From Leptothoe kymatousa TAU-MAC 1615 (GTDB lineage: Bacteria; Cyanobacteriota; Cyanobacteriia; Phormidesmidales; Phormidesmidaceae), in assembly GCF_018739865.1 (NCBI RefSeq), contig NZ_JADOER010000004.1:1171480-1235479 (forward strand): DNA of 64,000 bases, read 5' to 3'. Shown piece by piece: positions 44,054-54,006 of the stretch. The notes under the pieces were generated by a model that saw nothing but the letters and a program-made list of their open reading frames with translations, was not told where the DNA came from and made no database searches. Within the stretch, counting starts at the first letter, position 1; each line of letters begins with the position of its first letter. Made by a program: the position numbers and the translations under genes.

Positions 44054-44870
44054 AGAGTAGTCCTAAGAATATATTTGAAAGCACTCGGAACTGGGGAGCC
44101 TTTTAAGAAAGTTGGCTAAGAGCAAGTAGGGTGGACCCTAGCGTTCCCCCAAAGTGCTGTTGAATCACTAAATGTTCTCTAACAGCGTTTGTTTAGACAG
44201 TGCCTGCGGCATGCCTAGCTAAGGCAATATTCATAATTGATGCCCCATTTCCCCTAAAACTGGCTAGTTAGGAGCTGTTAAAAAACTAATTCACAGATTA
44301 AGAATAAATGTGCCACTCCATTTCTGTGTGACGTAAAGGCGATAGGACTAACCTTAGAGATTGGAAATTAGAAAAGCACCGAAATAAGTATTTAACCCTA
44401 ATGAAGTTAACCGAACAACATAAACAAACTCAGCAAATATCTGCCTTTACGGACAAAAAACTGCGTTTGTTCCAATATGTTCAAGTTTAAGTAGAGATGT
44501 ACCCATATGGGTATGTTCCCATATTTACAAATTTAGTTTAGAGAATCAGCTTAGTTGTTTGTGTATTGTTTAGTTCAAGAGTGCTACATCAAAGTTAAAT
44601 TTTCATGAAAATATCCGTCGATTATCCTAGCTATAGGTTGTATACCCTTACAACGCATCGCTTTGCCCAAGGGATCACGTTAGCGACCGTGTCGATCTGA
44701 GGATATGAACCATCCACAGCGCATCCCATCCATCTGTATTTTGCCTGCAAACCTAGGGTCAAGGTCAGCAATGTTCTGTAATGCATACAGCCGTCCTCTG
44801 CTTTAGTTGTACGTGCCCATGGAGTGTCCTAGTTGACCCCAAAAACCTTTGGTATAAACTTTGACCAGAG
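44054..44870. other. divergent intergenic region between taxis operon and diguanylate cyclase
   Basis: This AT-rich 0.8-kb spacer between divergent transcription units should hold both promoters. It contains a fragment of the 97-bp MITE-like element (44271-44305). TTGACC at 44833-44838 and TATAAA at 44853-44858 could be promoter elements for the diguanylate cyclase but the spacing is short. No gene was found. Confidence 0.5.
44271..44305. mobile_element. MITE-like element, truncated copy 3
   Basis: The first roughly 35 bp (GGAGCTGTTAAAAAACTAAT onward) match the left end of copies 1 and 2 and are preceded by TTA, as in copy 2. The rest of the element and its right end are not recognisable. 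Confidence 0.5.
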
Positions 44871-44915
44871 GTGAAAATCCTCTTCACTTACTACCGCAAT
44901 GCTTTATTTTTCAGC

Positions 44916-45905
44916 ATGGATCTTTATCCAGAGCAGCTTCAGGCCACGTCTGACTTTTTGCGTACATCGTTTCTGAGGCTTGCCCTGGTAGCCATTGTTT
45001 TTATTACGCCATTTGCCATCTACAACTTTTTAGTCGCCCAATATCTTATTAGCATCATCTGCTGGGCCATTCTGATTGCTTTTACGGTCAATGCCGGGCT
45101 CATTGTGTGGCACAACCGTTACCGCATTGTGCTGACGCAGTTTGGTCTGGTACCTATTATTTTACTTTTGCTAGTGGTCTTGCTCGGCCAGCAAGAGACG
45201 ATTGGCATTTTTTGGTGTTATCCGGCGGCGGGCTCGTTTCACTTTATGTTGCCACGGCGCCATGCATGGCTGTCTACAGCGGTTTTGTTTGGGGTGTCGA
45301 TTCCTCTGGTGTCGGCGTTTGTTCCGCCAAATTTAGCCATTCGCATTGTTGTTACCCTGGCCCTAGTGAGCATTGCCGCTGCAGTTTTTGTTCGCGTAAT
45401 TACAGAGCAACAACATCAGCTACGGGTGCAGGCGATGACAGATCCGCTCACTGGGTTGTTAAATCGAACGTTGTTACATGAGACCCTGGACTGGGCCATC
45501 GAACAATCGAAGCGATCAGAATTGCCCATGAGCCTGGTGGCGTTCGATATTGATCACTTTAAAAGTGTGAACGATACCTATGGGCACGATGTGGGCGATG
45601 ATGTCCTCTGCCGTGTGAGTACTTTGGTGAAAGAACGTGTACGTCGGGTGGATAAGGTATTTCGCCTGGGCGGGGAAGAGTTTTTGATTTTGCTCCATGG
45701 TACGGGCAAAGACGCTGCGCAGCGGGTGGCGGAAGATTTGCGCGAACGTATTGCGTTGTTGGAGCTGTTGCCGGAACGTTCGGTGACGGTAAGTGTGGGG
45801 TTAGCGACGCTGCAGCCAAATGAGGATTGGACTGCTTGGATGAAGCGTAGTGATAACAATTTATATCGAGCGAAGACGGGCGGACGAAATCGGGTGGAAG
45901 TTTGA
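44916..45905 (+). CDS. membrane diguanylate cyclase with I-site
   Basis: Five or six hydrophobic helices fill the first 160 residues, forming a membrane sensor of unknown type. A GGDEF domain follows with an active-site FRLGGEEF (about 251), DxLTGLLNR and FDIDHFK. RRVD lies five residues before GGEEF, the RxxD inhibitory site, so product feedback is expected. A GTG at 44871 in frame would add 15 residues; the ATG at 44916 is placed better relative to the possible -10 element. It is divergent from the taxis operon. Confidence 0.9.
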   Translation: MDLYPEQLQATSDFLRTSFLRLALVAIVFITPFAIYNFLVAQYLISIICWAILIAFTVNAGLIVWHNRYRIVLTQFGLVPIILLLLVVLLGQQETIGIFWCYPAAGSFHFMLPRRHAWLSTAVLFGVSIPLVSAFVPPNLAIRIVVTLALVSIAAAVFVRVITEQQHQLRVQAMTDPLTGLLNRTLLHETLDWAIEQSKRSELPMSLVAFDIDHFKSVNDTYGHDVGDDVLCRVSTLVKERVRRVDKVFRLGGEEFLILLHGTGKDAAQRVAEDLRERIALLELLPERSVTVSVGLATLQPNEDWTAWMKRSDNNLYRAKTGGRNRVEV

Positions 45906-46010
45906 TGCAGGGAGATAATCGTCAGGGATTGCCTGAGCATACGTTTCCCTATCTCCACCGCTGGTGAATGGCCCTACGGTGAATATTCTCCCTCTGCTTT
46001 TTGTCACCTC

Positions 46011-46235
46011 GTGACTGAATTAGGGATTGTTGGTCGAGTCAGGGATCTAAATGAGAAAACCGGCTATGTTGAGGCGGATTTTGAATATAGCATGGAGCAA
46101 CGGTTGACCCTGTCGATGACTGACACATGTGTTATTCATCCGATGTTTTATCGAAAGCTGAATATTGTTCTTGATCAGAAACTTCGCGTTCTTCCATTTC
46201 CTGATCGAGATGAGTTTAAGCCTGTGAGTTATTAA
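46011..46235 (+). CDS. small hypothetical protein
   Basis: A GTG-initiated frame of 74 codons follows the diguanylate cyclase by about 105 bp. The product (contains GRVRDLNEKTGYVEADF and QKLRVLPFPDRDEF) has protein-like composition and no signal or membrane helix. I see no ribosome-binding site and no recognised family. It may be a genuine small gene or chance. Confidence 0.35.
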   Translation: MTELGIVGRVRDLNEKTGYVEADFEYSMEQRLTLSMTDTCVIHPMFYRKLNIVLDQKLRVLPFPDRDEFKPVSY

Positions 46236-46601
46236 CTTTTCCACTCGGTTAACTCTGTTCGGTAAAACGGTGGCATATGCCGTGTCGCTACAGCACTGGG
46301 CTATGGCAGCCAAGGAATACAGTAAAACCATGATTTTGGTCATACCAGTGGACACCTTAGGCCATGGCATGGATCCGGCATAGCCATGGCCAGAACCTTG
46401 ATACATTTGCAAATATTGCGTGCCGGGACTACCTGGCACGATGCCAGGGCATCTACTACGACCTTTTCTGCACCTGCTACGACCAGGTGCCGTTCCCGGT
46501 AGACTTTGCTTTGGGGAACGCCAACGACCGCTTTCCCCAAAGCCCGCACAAATTTACTGAAACAAGATTCCGCCTCCGTTGTAGAAAATCGGTCAGCGCT
46601 A
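46236..46601. other. non-coding spacer
   Basis: This 366-bp stretch lies before the end of the convergent ABC-class ATPase gene. It contains several CCATGG/GGCATGG motifs and one plus-strand frame (46364-46633) running into the ATPase 3' end. That frame has no start signal and a shadow-like composition. Nothing else is seen. Confidence 0.5.
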
Positions 46602-48290
46602 CTACAGCCGCTGTAGCCCCCGCAGTCGATTAATGATGGCCGCTAGCTCATACCGTCGAAATTCGCTTAGGTCTGCCATGGGAAACGGCGTTAACCCATC
46701 CAAGTCTCGTCGCTCTACCCAGGACATCACATCATCTAAAAGCTCGCCTAGGGCATGGGAGCGCCTTTGCTGCTGCCAGGTCAAAATCGCATGGGCAATG
46801 GCCCGCACCTGGTTCGGCTCTAGCAGTTGTTCAATGCCCCGTAGGTCAATGTCTTCTTTGCCGATGGTCACTGTGGTTAATTTTTGGGTTTTTACTTTGG
46901 CGGGTTTACGTCCGAAATCAAAGCTGGGTAGCTGAATCTGCCGCTGGGTGATGGTGCCAAATTGCTGGCCCCCTTCTCCTTGGCGGTTGCTTGGGTACTG
47001 GGTGGCGATCCCATGGGCCTGCTCCGTCACATCGTGGGCCCTATAGCTGTCTAGGGCAATCACCTGGTCCGCCACCTCAAAGTAGTCGCCGCTGCCCCCC
47101 ATCACCAGGATGGTGGAAATGCCGTGGTCGGTGTATAGCTGTCGTACTTTGTCGATAAAGGGGGTGATGGGTTCTTTTTCTTTGGCAATCAGGGATTGCA
47201 TATTGCGATCGCGAATCATCAAATTTGTTGCCGCCGTATCTTCATCGATCAGCAACACCTGGGCCCCCGCTTCGATGGCTTCTAAAATATTGGCCGCCTG
47301 GGACGTACTACCGCTGGCGTTGGTGGTGCTGAAGTGGGTTGTCGATATGCCCTGGGGCAGCCGATCGATAAAGGGGGAAATATCCACCCCGGTGACGCTG
47401 CGCCCATCCTCCGCCCGAATTTTTACCGTGGCGCCATGGGCCACCACCCGTTCGCGACCATCCCCTGGAATGTGGTTATAGGCGCCCTCGGCGATGGCTT
47501 TGAGCACCGTGGATTTGCCGTGGTAGCCGCCACCGACAATTAGGGTGACGCCCTGGGGAATGCCCAAACCTGCGATCGCTCCTCCGTGGGGCATGGGCAA
47601 GGTCACCTCTAAAGCAACCGGTGATTGAAAGGGAATTGCGTTGGGCAAGGGGCGTGGGTCTACACCACTGCGCCGGGGCAGCACCGCCCCATTGGCGATA
47701 AAGGCCACCAGACCCTGGGCCTTTAGCTGCTGTCGCAGGGCGTTGGCATTTTCTACGGTGGCCATATGTTGATCAAGGTCATCCTGCCACCCAGGCTGGT
47801 AATGCAGCGTTTTGTGCACCAGGTCTGGTAAATCGTCTAGCAGCAATGCTTGGGCCGCCTGCCCGGCAATGCGTCGACCATGGGCGGGTAAGCCCACCCC
47901 CAACCGTAACTCGATACCCGCTGCGGTTACCTGTACCGCCGTTCGAGCCAGCATTACCTGGCTAGCCGCCGCCACCACCAGGCAGCCGCTTTTGCCCGAA
48001 CCTCGCCGCTGTTGTATTTGGGGAATCGTCTGAATAATTTGTCGGTGTAAAAAGTCCCCCAGGGCCACCTGCCGCATAGAATCTTGCCAATAGGTTTGGG
48101 GCCACTGACCCTGGCCATGGGGGACCCACAGGCTGACTCGACTGGGGGCAGCAAAGGGATCTCCTTGGATGTGGGCCAGGGTGAGGTTGAACGTGGGAAA
48201 TTGATACTCTCCTTTTAGCCTTTTGTAGCCAGAGTAGCTCTGGCCATTGAGTCGATCTAGCTGCTGTTCTAGAACGCTGGGGGAGGTCAT
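46602..48290 (-). CDS. ABC-class ATPase (COG3044-type)
   Basis: This 562-residue soluble P-loop ATPase is of the predicted 'ABC class' family. Landmarks are a Walker A-like GGGYHGKSTVLKAI (about 250), a TTHFSTTNASGSTSQAANI signature-like loop, VLLIDEDTAATNLMIRD as Walker B, and ILVMGGSGDYFEVAD near the switch region. The family is widespread but its biochemical role is not established, with nucleic-acid or RNA-related functions suggested. It is monocistronic. Confidence 0.85.
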   Translation of the reverse strand: MTSPSVLEQQLDRLNGQSYSGYKRLKGEYQFPTFNLTLAHIQGDPFAAPSRVSLWVPHGQGQWPQTYWQDSMRQVALGDFLHRQIIQTIPQIQQRRGSGKSGCLVVAAASQVMLARTAVQVTAAGIELRLGVGLPAHGRRIAGQAAQALLLDDLPDLVHKTLHYQPGWQDDLDQHMATVENANALRQQLKAQGLVAFIANGAVLPRRSGVDPRPLPNAIPFQSPVALEVTLPMPHGGAIAGLGIPQGVTLIVGGGYHGKSTVLKAIAEGAYNHIPGDGRERVVAHGATVKIRAEDGRSVTGVDISPFIDRLPQGISTTHFSTTNASGSTSQAANILEAIEAGAQVLLIDEDTAATNLMIRDRNMQSLIAKEKEPITPFIDKVRQLYTDHGISTILVMGGSGDYFEVADQVIALDSYRAHDVTEQAHGIATQYPSNRQGEGGQQFGTITQRQIQLPSFDFGRKPAKVKTQKLTTVTIGKEDIDLRGIEQLLEPNQVRAIAHAILTWQQQRRSHALGELLDDVMSWVERRDLDGLTPFPMADLSEFRRYELAAIINRLRGLQRL

Positions 48291-48511
48291 AGACTAAGAA
48301 ATGTTACGGGTAAAGTGACAATCAACACTGATTTTATGCTCAAAAGAGCTTTTTCCTTGGCGAACAAGATTTTGAACCTCCCTTGGAATCAGGGTTTCAG
48401 CCTATTGTGATTGGAATCACGCGCCGGGGTGCTAAGTGTCATCGGTGAGGTCTTGGAGTATCACTTAGGCCCGGTGGAAATTCATGAATACTGAAGCCAT
48501 ACGAGGTAATC

Positions 48512-49003
48512 ATGTGTCCCATGGCTTATTTGTCCCGCCCCCGCCTATCCACGTTGATCAAGTCCGCCGCTGTTTTACTGAGTACTACACTGCTCACCAG
48601 TTTGGGCCCCGTTGCTGCCCTTGCTAATGCGGTTTCGAATTCTCCCTTGGTGGATGGCATTTATGTTTACGGTGAACAAGAAACCCCAGACCAGTTGGGC
48701 TCAGTTTATATGGTGTTCGAAGTGACGGCGGGACACGCCGTTGGTGCATTTTATATGCCCAGTTCTTCCTTTGACTGTTTTTCTGGGGATGTATCTGCCA
48801 ACCGCTTAGATTTGACCGTCATCGATAGCTACTCCCAAACCAGCCATCCCTACTCCATGGCCGCTCAGACCCAGCCGACCCTGACCGCAGGCCCAGCGGC
48901 TTCAGACTATGCCATCGATGGGTTTACGGCGTTGCCCAATGTATCTGACTTAGATCAGCAGTTGTTAGAGACCTGCCAAACGGTTCAGCCCAACCTTAGC
49001 TAG
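48512..49003 (+). CDS. secreted hypothetical protein
   Basis: A signal peptide (core SAAVLLSTTLLTSLGPVAALANA) is followed by about 120 residues. The ATG at 48512 has GAGG six bases upstream. The mature part (SPLVDGIYVYGEQETPDQLGS; a Cys in SSFDCFSGD and another in LETCQTV) may be disulfide-linked. Proteins of this appearance are common in cyanobacteria but I know no function. A hairpin terminator follows at 49087. Confidence 0.7.
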   Translation: MCPMAYLSRPRLSTLIKSAAVLLSTTLLTSLGPVAALANAVSNSPLVDGIYVYGEQETPDQLGSVYMVFEVTAGHAVGAFYMPSSSFDCFSGDVSANRLDLTVIDSYSQTSHPYSMAAQTQPTLTAGPAASDYAIDGFTALPNVSDLDQQLLETCQTVQPNLS

Positions 49004-49086
49004 TGGTCTGTGGTTGATCGGCGGACGGCTCTGCCGAGGGAATTTTTTATCCCCATCACTTCGTATCAGTCTAAATAGGCTTTGGA

Positions 49087-49135
49087 AAATCGCTTTCTCG
49101 TTGCCCATGGGGAAAACTTGGGGAGAAGGCGATTT
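49087..49135 (+). terminator. intrinsic terminator after secreted-protein gene
   Basis: Arms AAATCGCTTTCTC and GAGAAGGCGATTT pair over 13 bp with a single G-U position, separated by a 23-nt loop and followed by T-rich sequence (49136-49150). It lies 84 bp past the stop of the secreted protein gene. Confidence 0.65.
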
Positions 49136-49437
49136 CTTTATGATTTTTTTATGCAGCCGTGGGTAGATGTGGAGATTCGCCTATCATTTATTCATATTCG
49201 TATAAATTCCTTTATCCTTCGGGCAAACTGAAACCATAACCGTTGTCCATAGGGCTATACGGTTTACCCCCCTTACTCAACTTCGGCTCTCCAGCCTGTC
49301 GCGATCCCGCGATCATGGGTATATTTTTATTACGTAGTTAAAAAACTTAATGTCTAAAGCAATCTAAGTTAACACCCATTTATTCAACGTTTACTTATTA
49401 GGTTTCGACTCCATATCCTGGCAGAGGTCCATAAAAC
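49136..49437. other. clpC upstream region
   Basis: This 300-bp AT-rich leader ends with AGAGGT ten bases before the clpC ATG. It probably contains the clpC promoter. I see no inverted repeat of heat-shock (CIRCE) type. Confidence 0.45.
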
Positions 49438-51900
49438 ATGTTTGAACATTTCACCAATGCGGCTATTGCGGTGATCATGCAGGCCCAGGAAGAGGCAAGG
49501 CGCCTGGGACATAATTTTGTCGGTAGCGAGCAGCTGCTCCTCGGGATTGTGAAAGAAGGCTCTAGTATTGCCGCCCGAGTGCTGAGCGATTTTGGAGTCA
49601 ACCTGGCGAATTCCCGTGCTGAAGTGGAATCTATTATTGGTCGCGGCTCGGGCAATGGCCCCACTGAAATTCCATTTACGCCTAAGGTCAAGCAGGTATT
49701 TGAGCAGGCGTTTCAAGAGGCTCGCAAGCTCGACCATCCCTATATTGAGCCGGAGCATCTGCTGCTGAGCCTGACTCAAAATGTGGAAAGCGTCGCTTAC
49801 CGGGTGCTGAATAATTTGGGCGTGGACCCAAACCAGGTGCGTACCCAATTGATTCGCACCATTGGCGAGGTGTCTGCGGTGGCGGCTGGCGGCGGTCGTC
49901 GTCGCGACGATGAGAAGTCGGGCCAGGCCCCGAAACGTGACGGTGTTTTAGCTGAATTTAGTACGGACCTGACGGAGCTAGCGGCTTCAGGCAAGCTGGA
50001 CCCGGTGATTGGCCGCGCCGATGAAATTGAGCGGGTGGTGCAAATTTTGGGTCGCCGTACTAAGAATAATCCGGTGCTGGTAGGTGAACCGGGGGTGGGT
50101 AAAACTGCGATCGCAGAAGGCTTAGCCCAGCGCATCGTCAACCAGGATGTGCCCGAAGCCCTGTTCGACCGTCGTGTCATTAGCCTGGATTTGGCCATGC
50201 TAGTGTCCGGCACCCGCTTCCGCGGCGACTTCGAAGAACGCCTCAACCAGGTGATGAGCGAAGTGCGCGAAGCCCAAAACATCATCCTAGTCATCGACGA
50301 AATCCATACCCTAGTGGGTGCGGGCTCCCTCGAAGGCAGCATGGACGCGGCTAACCTGCTCAAGCCTGCCCTAGCTCGCGGCGAGCTCCAGTGCATCGGT
50401 GCTACCACATTGGAAGAGTACCGCAAGTACATCGAAAAGGATGCCGCCCTAGAGCGTCGTTTCCAGCGCGTGACCGTAGCTCCACCGTCCGTGGAAGATA
50501 CCCTAGAAATTCTCGGCGGTCTGCGCGGTCGGTACGAGCAGTTCCACCGCCTCACCATCACCGACGAGGCCCTAACCGCCGCTGCCACCCTGGCCGACCG
50601 CTACATCAACGACCGTCACCTGCCCGATAAGGCCATTGACCTAATTGACGAAGCCGGGTCCCGCGTACGTTTGCGATATTCCCAAAATATTCCCGCTGGG
50701 GATAAGCGCACCGAACTGCGCCAGGTACAGACTCAAATCATGGAACTGATGGAAAGTCAGTCCTTTGGCGATATTCCTGAGCTGCGCACCAAGGAGCAGG
50801 GCCTACTGGCAGAACTACTGCCCAACGGTACCCCCCACCCCGAAGTGACCGACGAAGACATCGCCGATATCGTCGCAGCATGGACTGGCGTACCCGTGAG
50901 TCGCCTCACCGAGTCTGAATCGGCCATGATTCTGCACTTAGAAGATACGCTCCATAAGCGCGTCATCGGCCAAAACGAAGCCGTAGAGGCCGTTTCCAAA
51001 GCGGTACGTCGTTCCCGCGTAGGCATGCGCAATCCCAACCGTCCCATTGCCAGCCTGATTTTCTCTGGCCCTACCGGCGTGGGTAAAACTGAGCTAGCGA
51101 AGGCCCTAGCCGCAGCGGTCTTTGGCTCCGAAGATTCCATGATCCGCATCGACATGTCGGAATTTATGGAACCCCAGTCCGTCTCCAAGATGATTGGGTC
51201 TCCTCCGGGATATGTGGGCTACGACGAAGGTGGTCAGCTCACCGAAGCCGTACGCCGTCAGCCCTACACCGTGATTTTGCTAGACGAAATCGAGAAGGCC
51301 CACCCCGATGTCTTCAACATTTTGCTGCAGCTACTAGACGACGGTCACCTCAGCGATGCCAAGGGTCGCAAGGTGAGCTTCAAGAACACATTGATCATCA
51401 TGACCTCCAACATTGGGTCTAAGGTGATCGAAAAAGGCGGCGGCGGTCTGGGCTTTGAGCTCAGCTTGGATGACGAGATGACCTCTCGATATAACAACAT
51501 CCGCAACCTAGTGAACGAAGAAATGAAGCAGTTCTTCCGCCCTGAGTTGCTAAACCGCATCGACGAAATTATCGTCTTCCGTCAGTTGATCAAGACTGAA
51601 GTTGCTCAGATTGCCGACATTCTGCTGCGTCAGGTCACTGGCCGTTTGGCAGAGCGCAATATCACCCTAGAGCTCACCGATGCCTTTAAACAGCACCTGG
51701 TGAACGCAGGCTATGACCAGGCCTACGGTGCTCGACCTATGCGTCGGGCCATCTCTCGCCTAGTGGAAGACCCCCTAGCCGAAGCGCTGCTAGCAGGCTC
51801 CATCGATGATGGTGATACGGCTGTCTTTGGCCTGGATGACGATGCCAAGGTCACGGTTAAGTCCGCTAAAGAGCCCGCCCTGGTGGGTGCTAGAAGTTAG
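49438..51900 (+). CDS. clpC: ClpC-family AAA+ chaperone
   Basis: This 820-residue Hsp100 unfoldase works with ClpP. Two Clp N repeats (about 1-145) are followed by AAA+ domain 1 (Walker [14 protein letters not shown], about 217; Walker [11 protein letters not shown]), a middle domain and AAA+ domain 2 (Walker [14 protein letters not shown], about 546; [13 protein letters not shown]). A GGGGLGFE loop is compatible with ClpP docking. The UVR-type segment between the AAA domains, normally DF-x-x-A-x-ELRD, reads [12 protein letters not shown], so this copy differs from the housekeeping cyanobacterial ClpC and is probably a paralogue. It is followed by a terminator at 51941. Confidence 0.93.
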   Translation: MFEHFTNAAIAVIMQAQEEARRLGHNFVGSEQLLLGIVKEGSSIAARVLSDFGVNLANSRAEVESIIGRGSGNGPTEIPFTPKVKQVFEQAFQEARKLDHPYIEPEHLLLSLTQNVESVAYRVLNNLGVDPNQVRTQLIRTIGEVSAVAAGGGRRRDDEKSGQAPKRDGVLAEFSTDLTELAASGKLDPVIGRADEIERVVQILGRRTKNNPVLVGEPGVGKTAIAEGLAQRIVNQDVPEALFDRRVISLDLAMLVSGTRFRGDFEERLNQVMSEVREAQNIILVIDEIHTLVGAGSLEGSMDAANLLKPALARGELQCIGATTLEEYRKYIEKDAALERRFQRVTVAPPSVEDTLEILGGLRGRYEQFHRLTITDEALTAAATLADRYINDRHLPDKAIDLIDEAGSRVRLRYSQNIPAGDKRTELRQVQTQIMELMESQSFGDIPELRTKEQGLLAELLPNGTPHPEVTDEDIADIVAAWTGVPVSRLTESESAMILHLEDTLHKRVIGQNEAVEAVSKAVRRSRVGMRNPNRPIASLIFSGPTGVGKTELAKALAAAVFGSEDSMIRIDMSEFMEPQSVSKMIGSPPGYVGYDEGGQLTEAVRRQPYTVILLDEIEKAHPDVFNILLQLLDDGHLSDAKGRKVSFKNTLIIMTSNIGSKVIEKGGGGLGFELSLDDEMTSRYNNIRNLVNEEMKQFFRPELLNRIDEIIVFRQLIKTEVAQIADILLRQVTGRLAERNITLELTDAFKQHLVNAGYDQAYGARPMRRAISRLVEDPLAEALLAGSIDDGDTAVFGLDDDAKVTVKSAKEPALVGARS

Positions 51901-51940
51901 CGATAGACCTGCAAGGATCCAGTCAGGGTAAATAAAAAAT

Positions 51941-51984
51941 AATGGCTATGCTCGGACAATGATGCGGGCATAGCCATTTTATTG
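51941..51984 (+). terminator. clpC terminator
   Basis: AATGGCTATGC (51941-51951) pairs with GCATAGCCATT (51968-51978) over 11 bp, followed by TTTATTG. It is 40 bp past the clpC stop. Confidence 0.8.
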
Positions 51985-52050
51985 CCTATGTTGGATTGCC
52001 TATGTTGGCGCGTCACCTTGGCGTTGGATCGTAACGCTTTAACGCAGCAT

Positions 52051-52080
52051 CGGCCCTCTGCTACGCAAAGCAGAGGGCCG
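52051..52080. terminator. hairpin between convergent genes
   Basis: Perfect 11-bp arms CGGCCCTCTGC and GCAGAGGGCCG enclose an 8-nt loop. It lies between clpC and the converging diguanylate cyclase gene, 31 bp beyond the latter's stop. No T tract follows on the minus strand, so termination may be inefficient. Confidence 0.55.
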
Positions 52081-52110
52081 ACAGATCAAACTACAAATTT
52101 TTAGGCCCCA

Positions 52111-53226
52111 TTAGCCACAAATAGCCGGAGCCGTGCACCGACTATCCGCCATTAAAGGCGTCCAGGAACTAGCGCTTTCCATCGGCGTTTTTGCCAACAC
52201 AATACAATTTCGTCCCTGGCGTTTAGCCTGGTAAAGGGCTCGATCCGCAGATTCGATCAAATCTCCCACCCCATGGTGATGGTCGGGGTCGGCCATCGCA
52301 ATGCCCATGCTGAGCGTTACTCGGTCCAGGTGAGAACCGCGATGGGGAATCGCCGCTTTATTAATCGCCGCATGCAAGTATCGGGCCACTTGGCAGCCCC
52401 CTTTATGATCTGTTGCCTTCAGCATCACCACAAACTCTTCCCCCCCATACCGTGCAATAATGTCTGACGAACGTTGCGCGGTTTGGCGAATTATTTGGGC
52501 CACTTGTTGTAGGCATTGGTCCCCCGCCGGATGACCATAAATGTCGTTGTACTGCTTGAAATAATCAATGTCACATAAAATCAAAGAAAGTGACTGTTCG
52601 GAACAGCGGCGTTGTTCTCCCCATGCATTTTCCAGTCGTTGATCAAAACTTCGACGATTGTTGATTTGGGTAAGGCCATCCAAATATGCGAGCTTTTCCA
52701 GTTCTTGATTTTTGCAGACCAGGGCCGATTGAATGCTTTCGAGGCGCTGCAGCTTCTCTTCACTGTCACTAACTTGATGCCTCAATTGTCGGTTGTTACA
52801 CCGCAGCCGTCGCAACAAGCGACCAGTTTGCAAATGCTTTTTAAGCCGTAACAAGCAGGATGACACATCAAAAGGCATCACCAGATAGTCAGTTACACCA
52901 GATTCAAAGGCCTTAGCAATGGTGCGTTGATCGTCATTACTACTGGAAAATACAACTGAAGTCAGTTGTCCATTAGGTTGTTGCAGTTTTTTGCAAAACC
53001 AATATCCCTTTTCCTTCGCCGCATTCAGATTGATCAACACTAAATCTAGCGTTAATGCTTGCGTAAAATCCCAGGCATCTTCAAACGAATAACAGCTGCG
53101 AACATCGTACCCTTGCTGCCGCCATGCTTTTACCAACAACTCCAATGCATCACCGGGACTGTGCCATACCAATAATGTCCCTAACACATCGACACCAAAC
53201 ACATCGGGCTCGATCTGACTTAACAT
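52111..53226 (-). CDS. diguanylate cyclase with degenerate receiver domain
   Basis: The 371-residue protein has a receiver-like fold at about 10-130, a coiled coil and a GGDEF domain. The GGDEF part looks active (ARYGGEEFVV, about 260) and keeps an RSSD inhibitory site five residues earlier. The receiver lacks the chemistry: the phospho-acceptor position reads LVLINLN (Asn for Asp), the acidic pair is replaced in LLVWHSPGD, and the conserved Lys is Met in YLVMPF. It is therefore a pseudo-receiver that may be controlled by protein contact or redox rather than phosphorylation. It is monocistronic with a long AT-rich upstream region. Confidence 0.88.
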   Translation of the reverse strand: MLSQIEPDVFGVDVLGTLLVWHSPGDALELLVKAWRQQGYDVRSCYSFEDAWDFTQALTLDLVLINLNAAKEKGYWFCKKLQQPNGQLTSVVFSSSNDDQRTIAKAFESGVTDYLVMPFDVSSCLLRLKKHLQTGRLLRRLRCNNRQLRHQVSDSEEKLQRLESIQSALVCKNQELEKLAYLDGLTQINNRRSFDQRLENAWGEQRRCSEQSLSLILCDIDYFKQYNDIYGHPAGDQCLQQVAQIIRQTAQRSSDIIARYGGEEFVVMLKATDHKGGCQVARYLHAAINKAAIPHRGSHLDRVTLSMGIAMADPDHHHGVGDLIESADRALYQAKRQGRNCIVLAKTPMESASSWTPLMADSRCTAPAICG

Positions 53227-54006
53227 TTAATTTCCTTAGACCACGAGATTAGACAATAAATCCTAGGGAATGGGACGTAACGAGTTATTTTCCCCTTATT
53301 CCCTATCTTCAGAACCACATTTCCCTCAATAAAAAGAGATATTTTTAGTGTTTCATGATTTTATCTATGTACAGGCCATAGATAAAATCATCTCTTTATA
53401 CAAAGAGCTACAAACATATTGAAAGAAGAATTTAAGAATCTAATGCACCACTATTTATTAAATGTTTACAAGAACAACCACTGCCAACAATTGAAATAGC
53501 TATGCATAGTCTTGCTATAGACATGGTCAAAGTCATTTATTAAATACAAGAAAAAATGTATCAATTTTCTTTGATAGATAGTTCCGTAAAATCACTATTT
53601 TGCAATCAAAATCCAAATATTTTCAATCCGTATGAAGTCTGAACCAGATTTTTGGCAATCTTCTTGGTTAATCTATAAGCGATTTATACAAGATCTTAAA
53701 TTCGATTCAGACTATTGCTTAAATGAAAGCTTCTCAATAAAAAAGATTTCCTTTGGCTATATTAGGTCTCGCTTACTTCGCATTTATCGCATTCATTAAT
53801 CCGATAAAAACACCCTCACTCTATTAGCTTTCTATCTTAGAACGAGCCCCAACAGCATCACGAAAAATCCTGACATCAAAATTATTAATTACGCAATTTG
53901 TCGTATAAGATACGTACGTATGAGGCCATATAATAGGAAATAGATAATTCCCATTAATGTATCCTTAAAATGTTCATAGAAGCCAATGGTTTGGCTTTAG
54001 TACGAT
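53227..54006. other. 0.8-kb AT-rich non-coding spacer
   Basis: No gene is supported here. A perfect 15-bp inverted repeat with a 7-nt loop lies at 53355-53391 (arm ATGATTTTATCTATG), about 130 bp upstream of the diguanylate cyclase start. Base composition is clearly lower in G+C than in the flanking genes. The rest has no recognisable structure. Confidence 0.55.
53355..53391. promoter_or_regulatory. 15-bp perfect hairpin upstream of diguanylate cyclase
   Basis: Arms ATGATTTTATCTATG and CATAGATAAAATCAT are exact complements around the loop TACAGGC. The site could be an operator or a 5'-leader hairpin for the minus-strand diguanylate cyclase gene. There is no gene ending nearby that would need a terminator. 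Confidence 0.45.

Noticed and set aside
49797..50588. 263-codon minus-strand frame inside clpC
   Set aside because: It is antisense to the strongly conserved AAA+ domain and very rich in Arg/Ser, as expected for a shadow.
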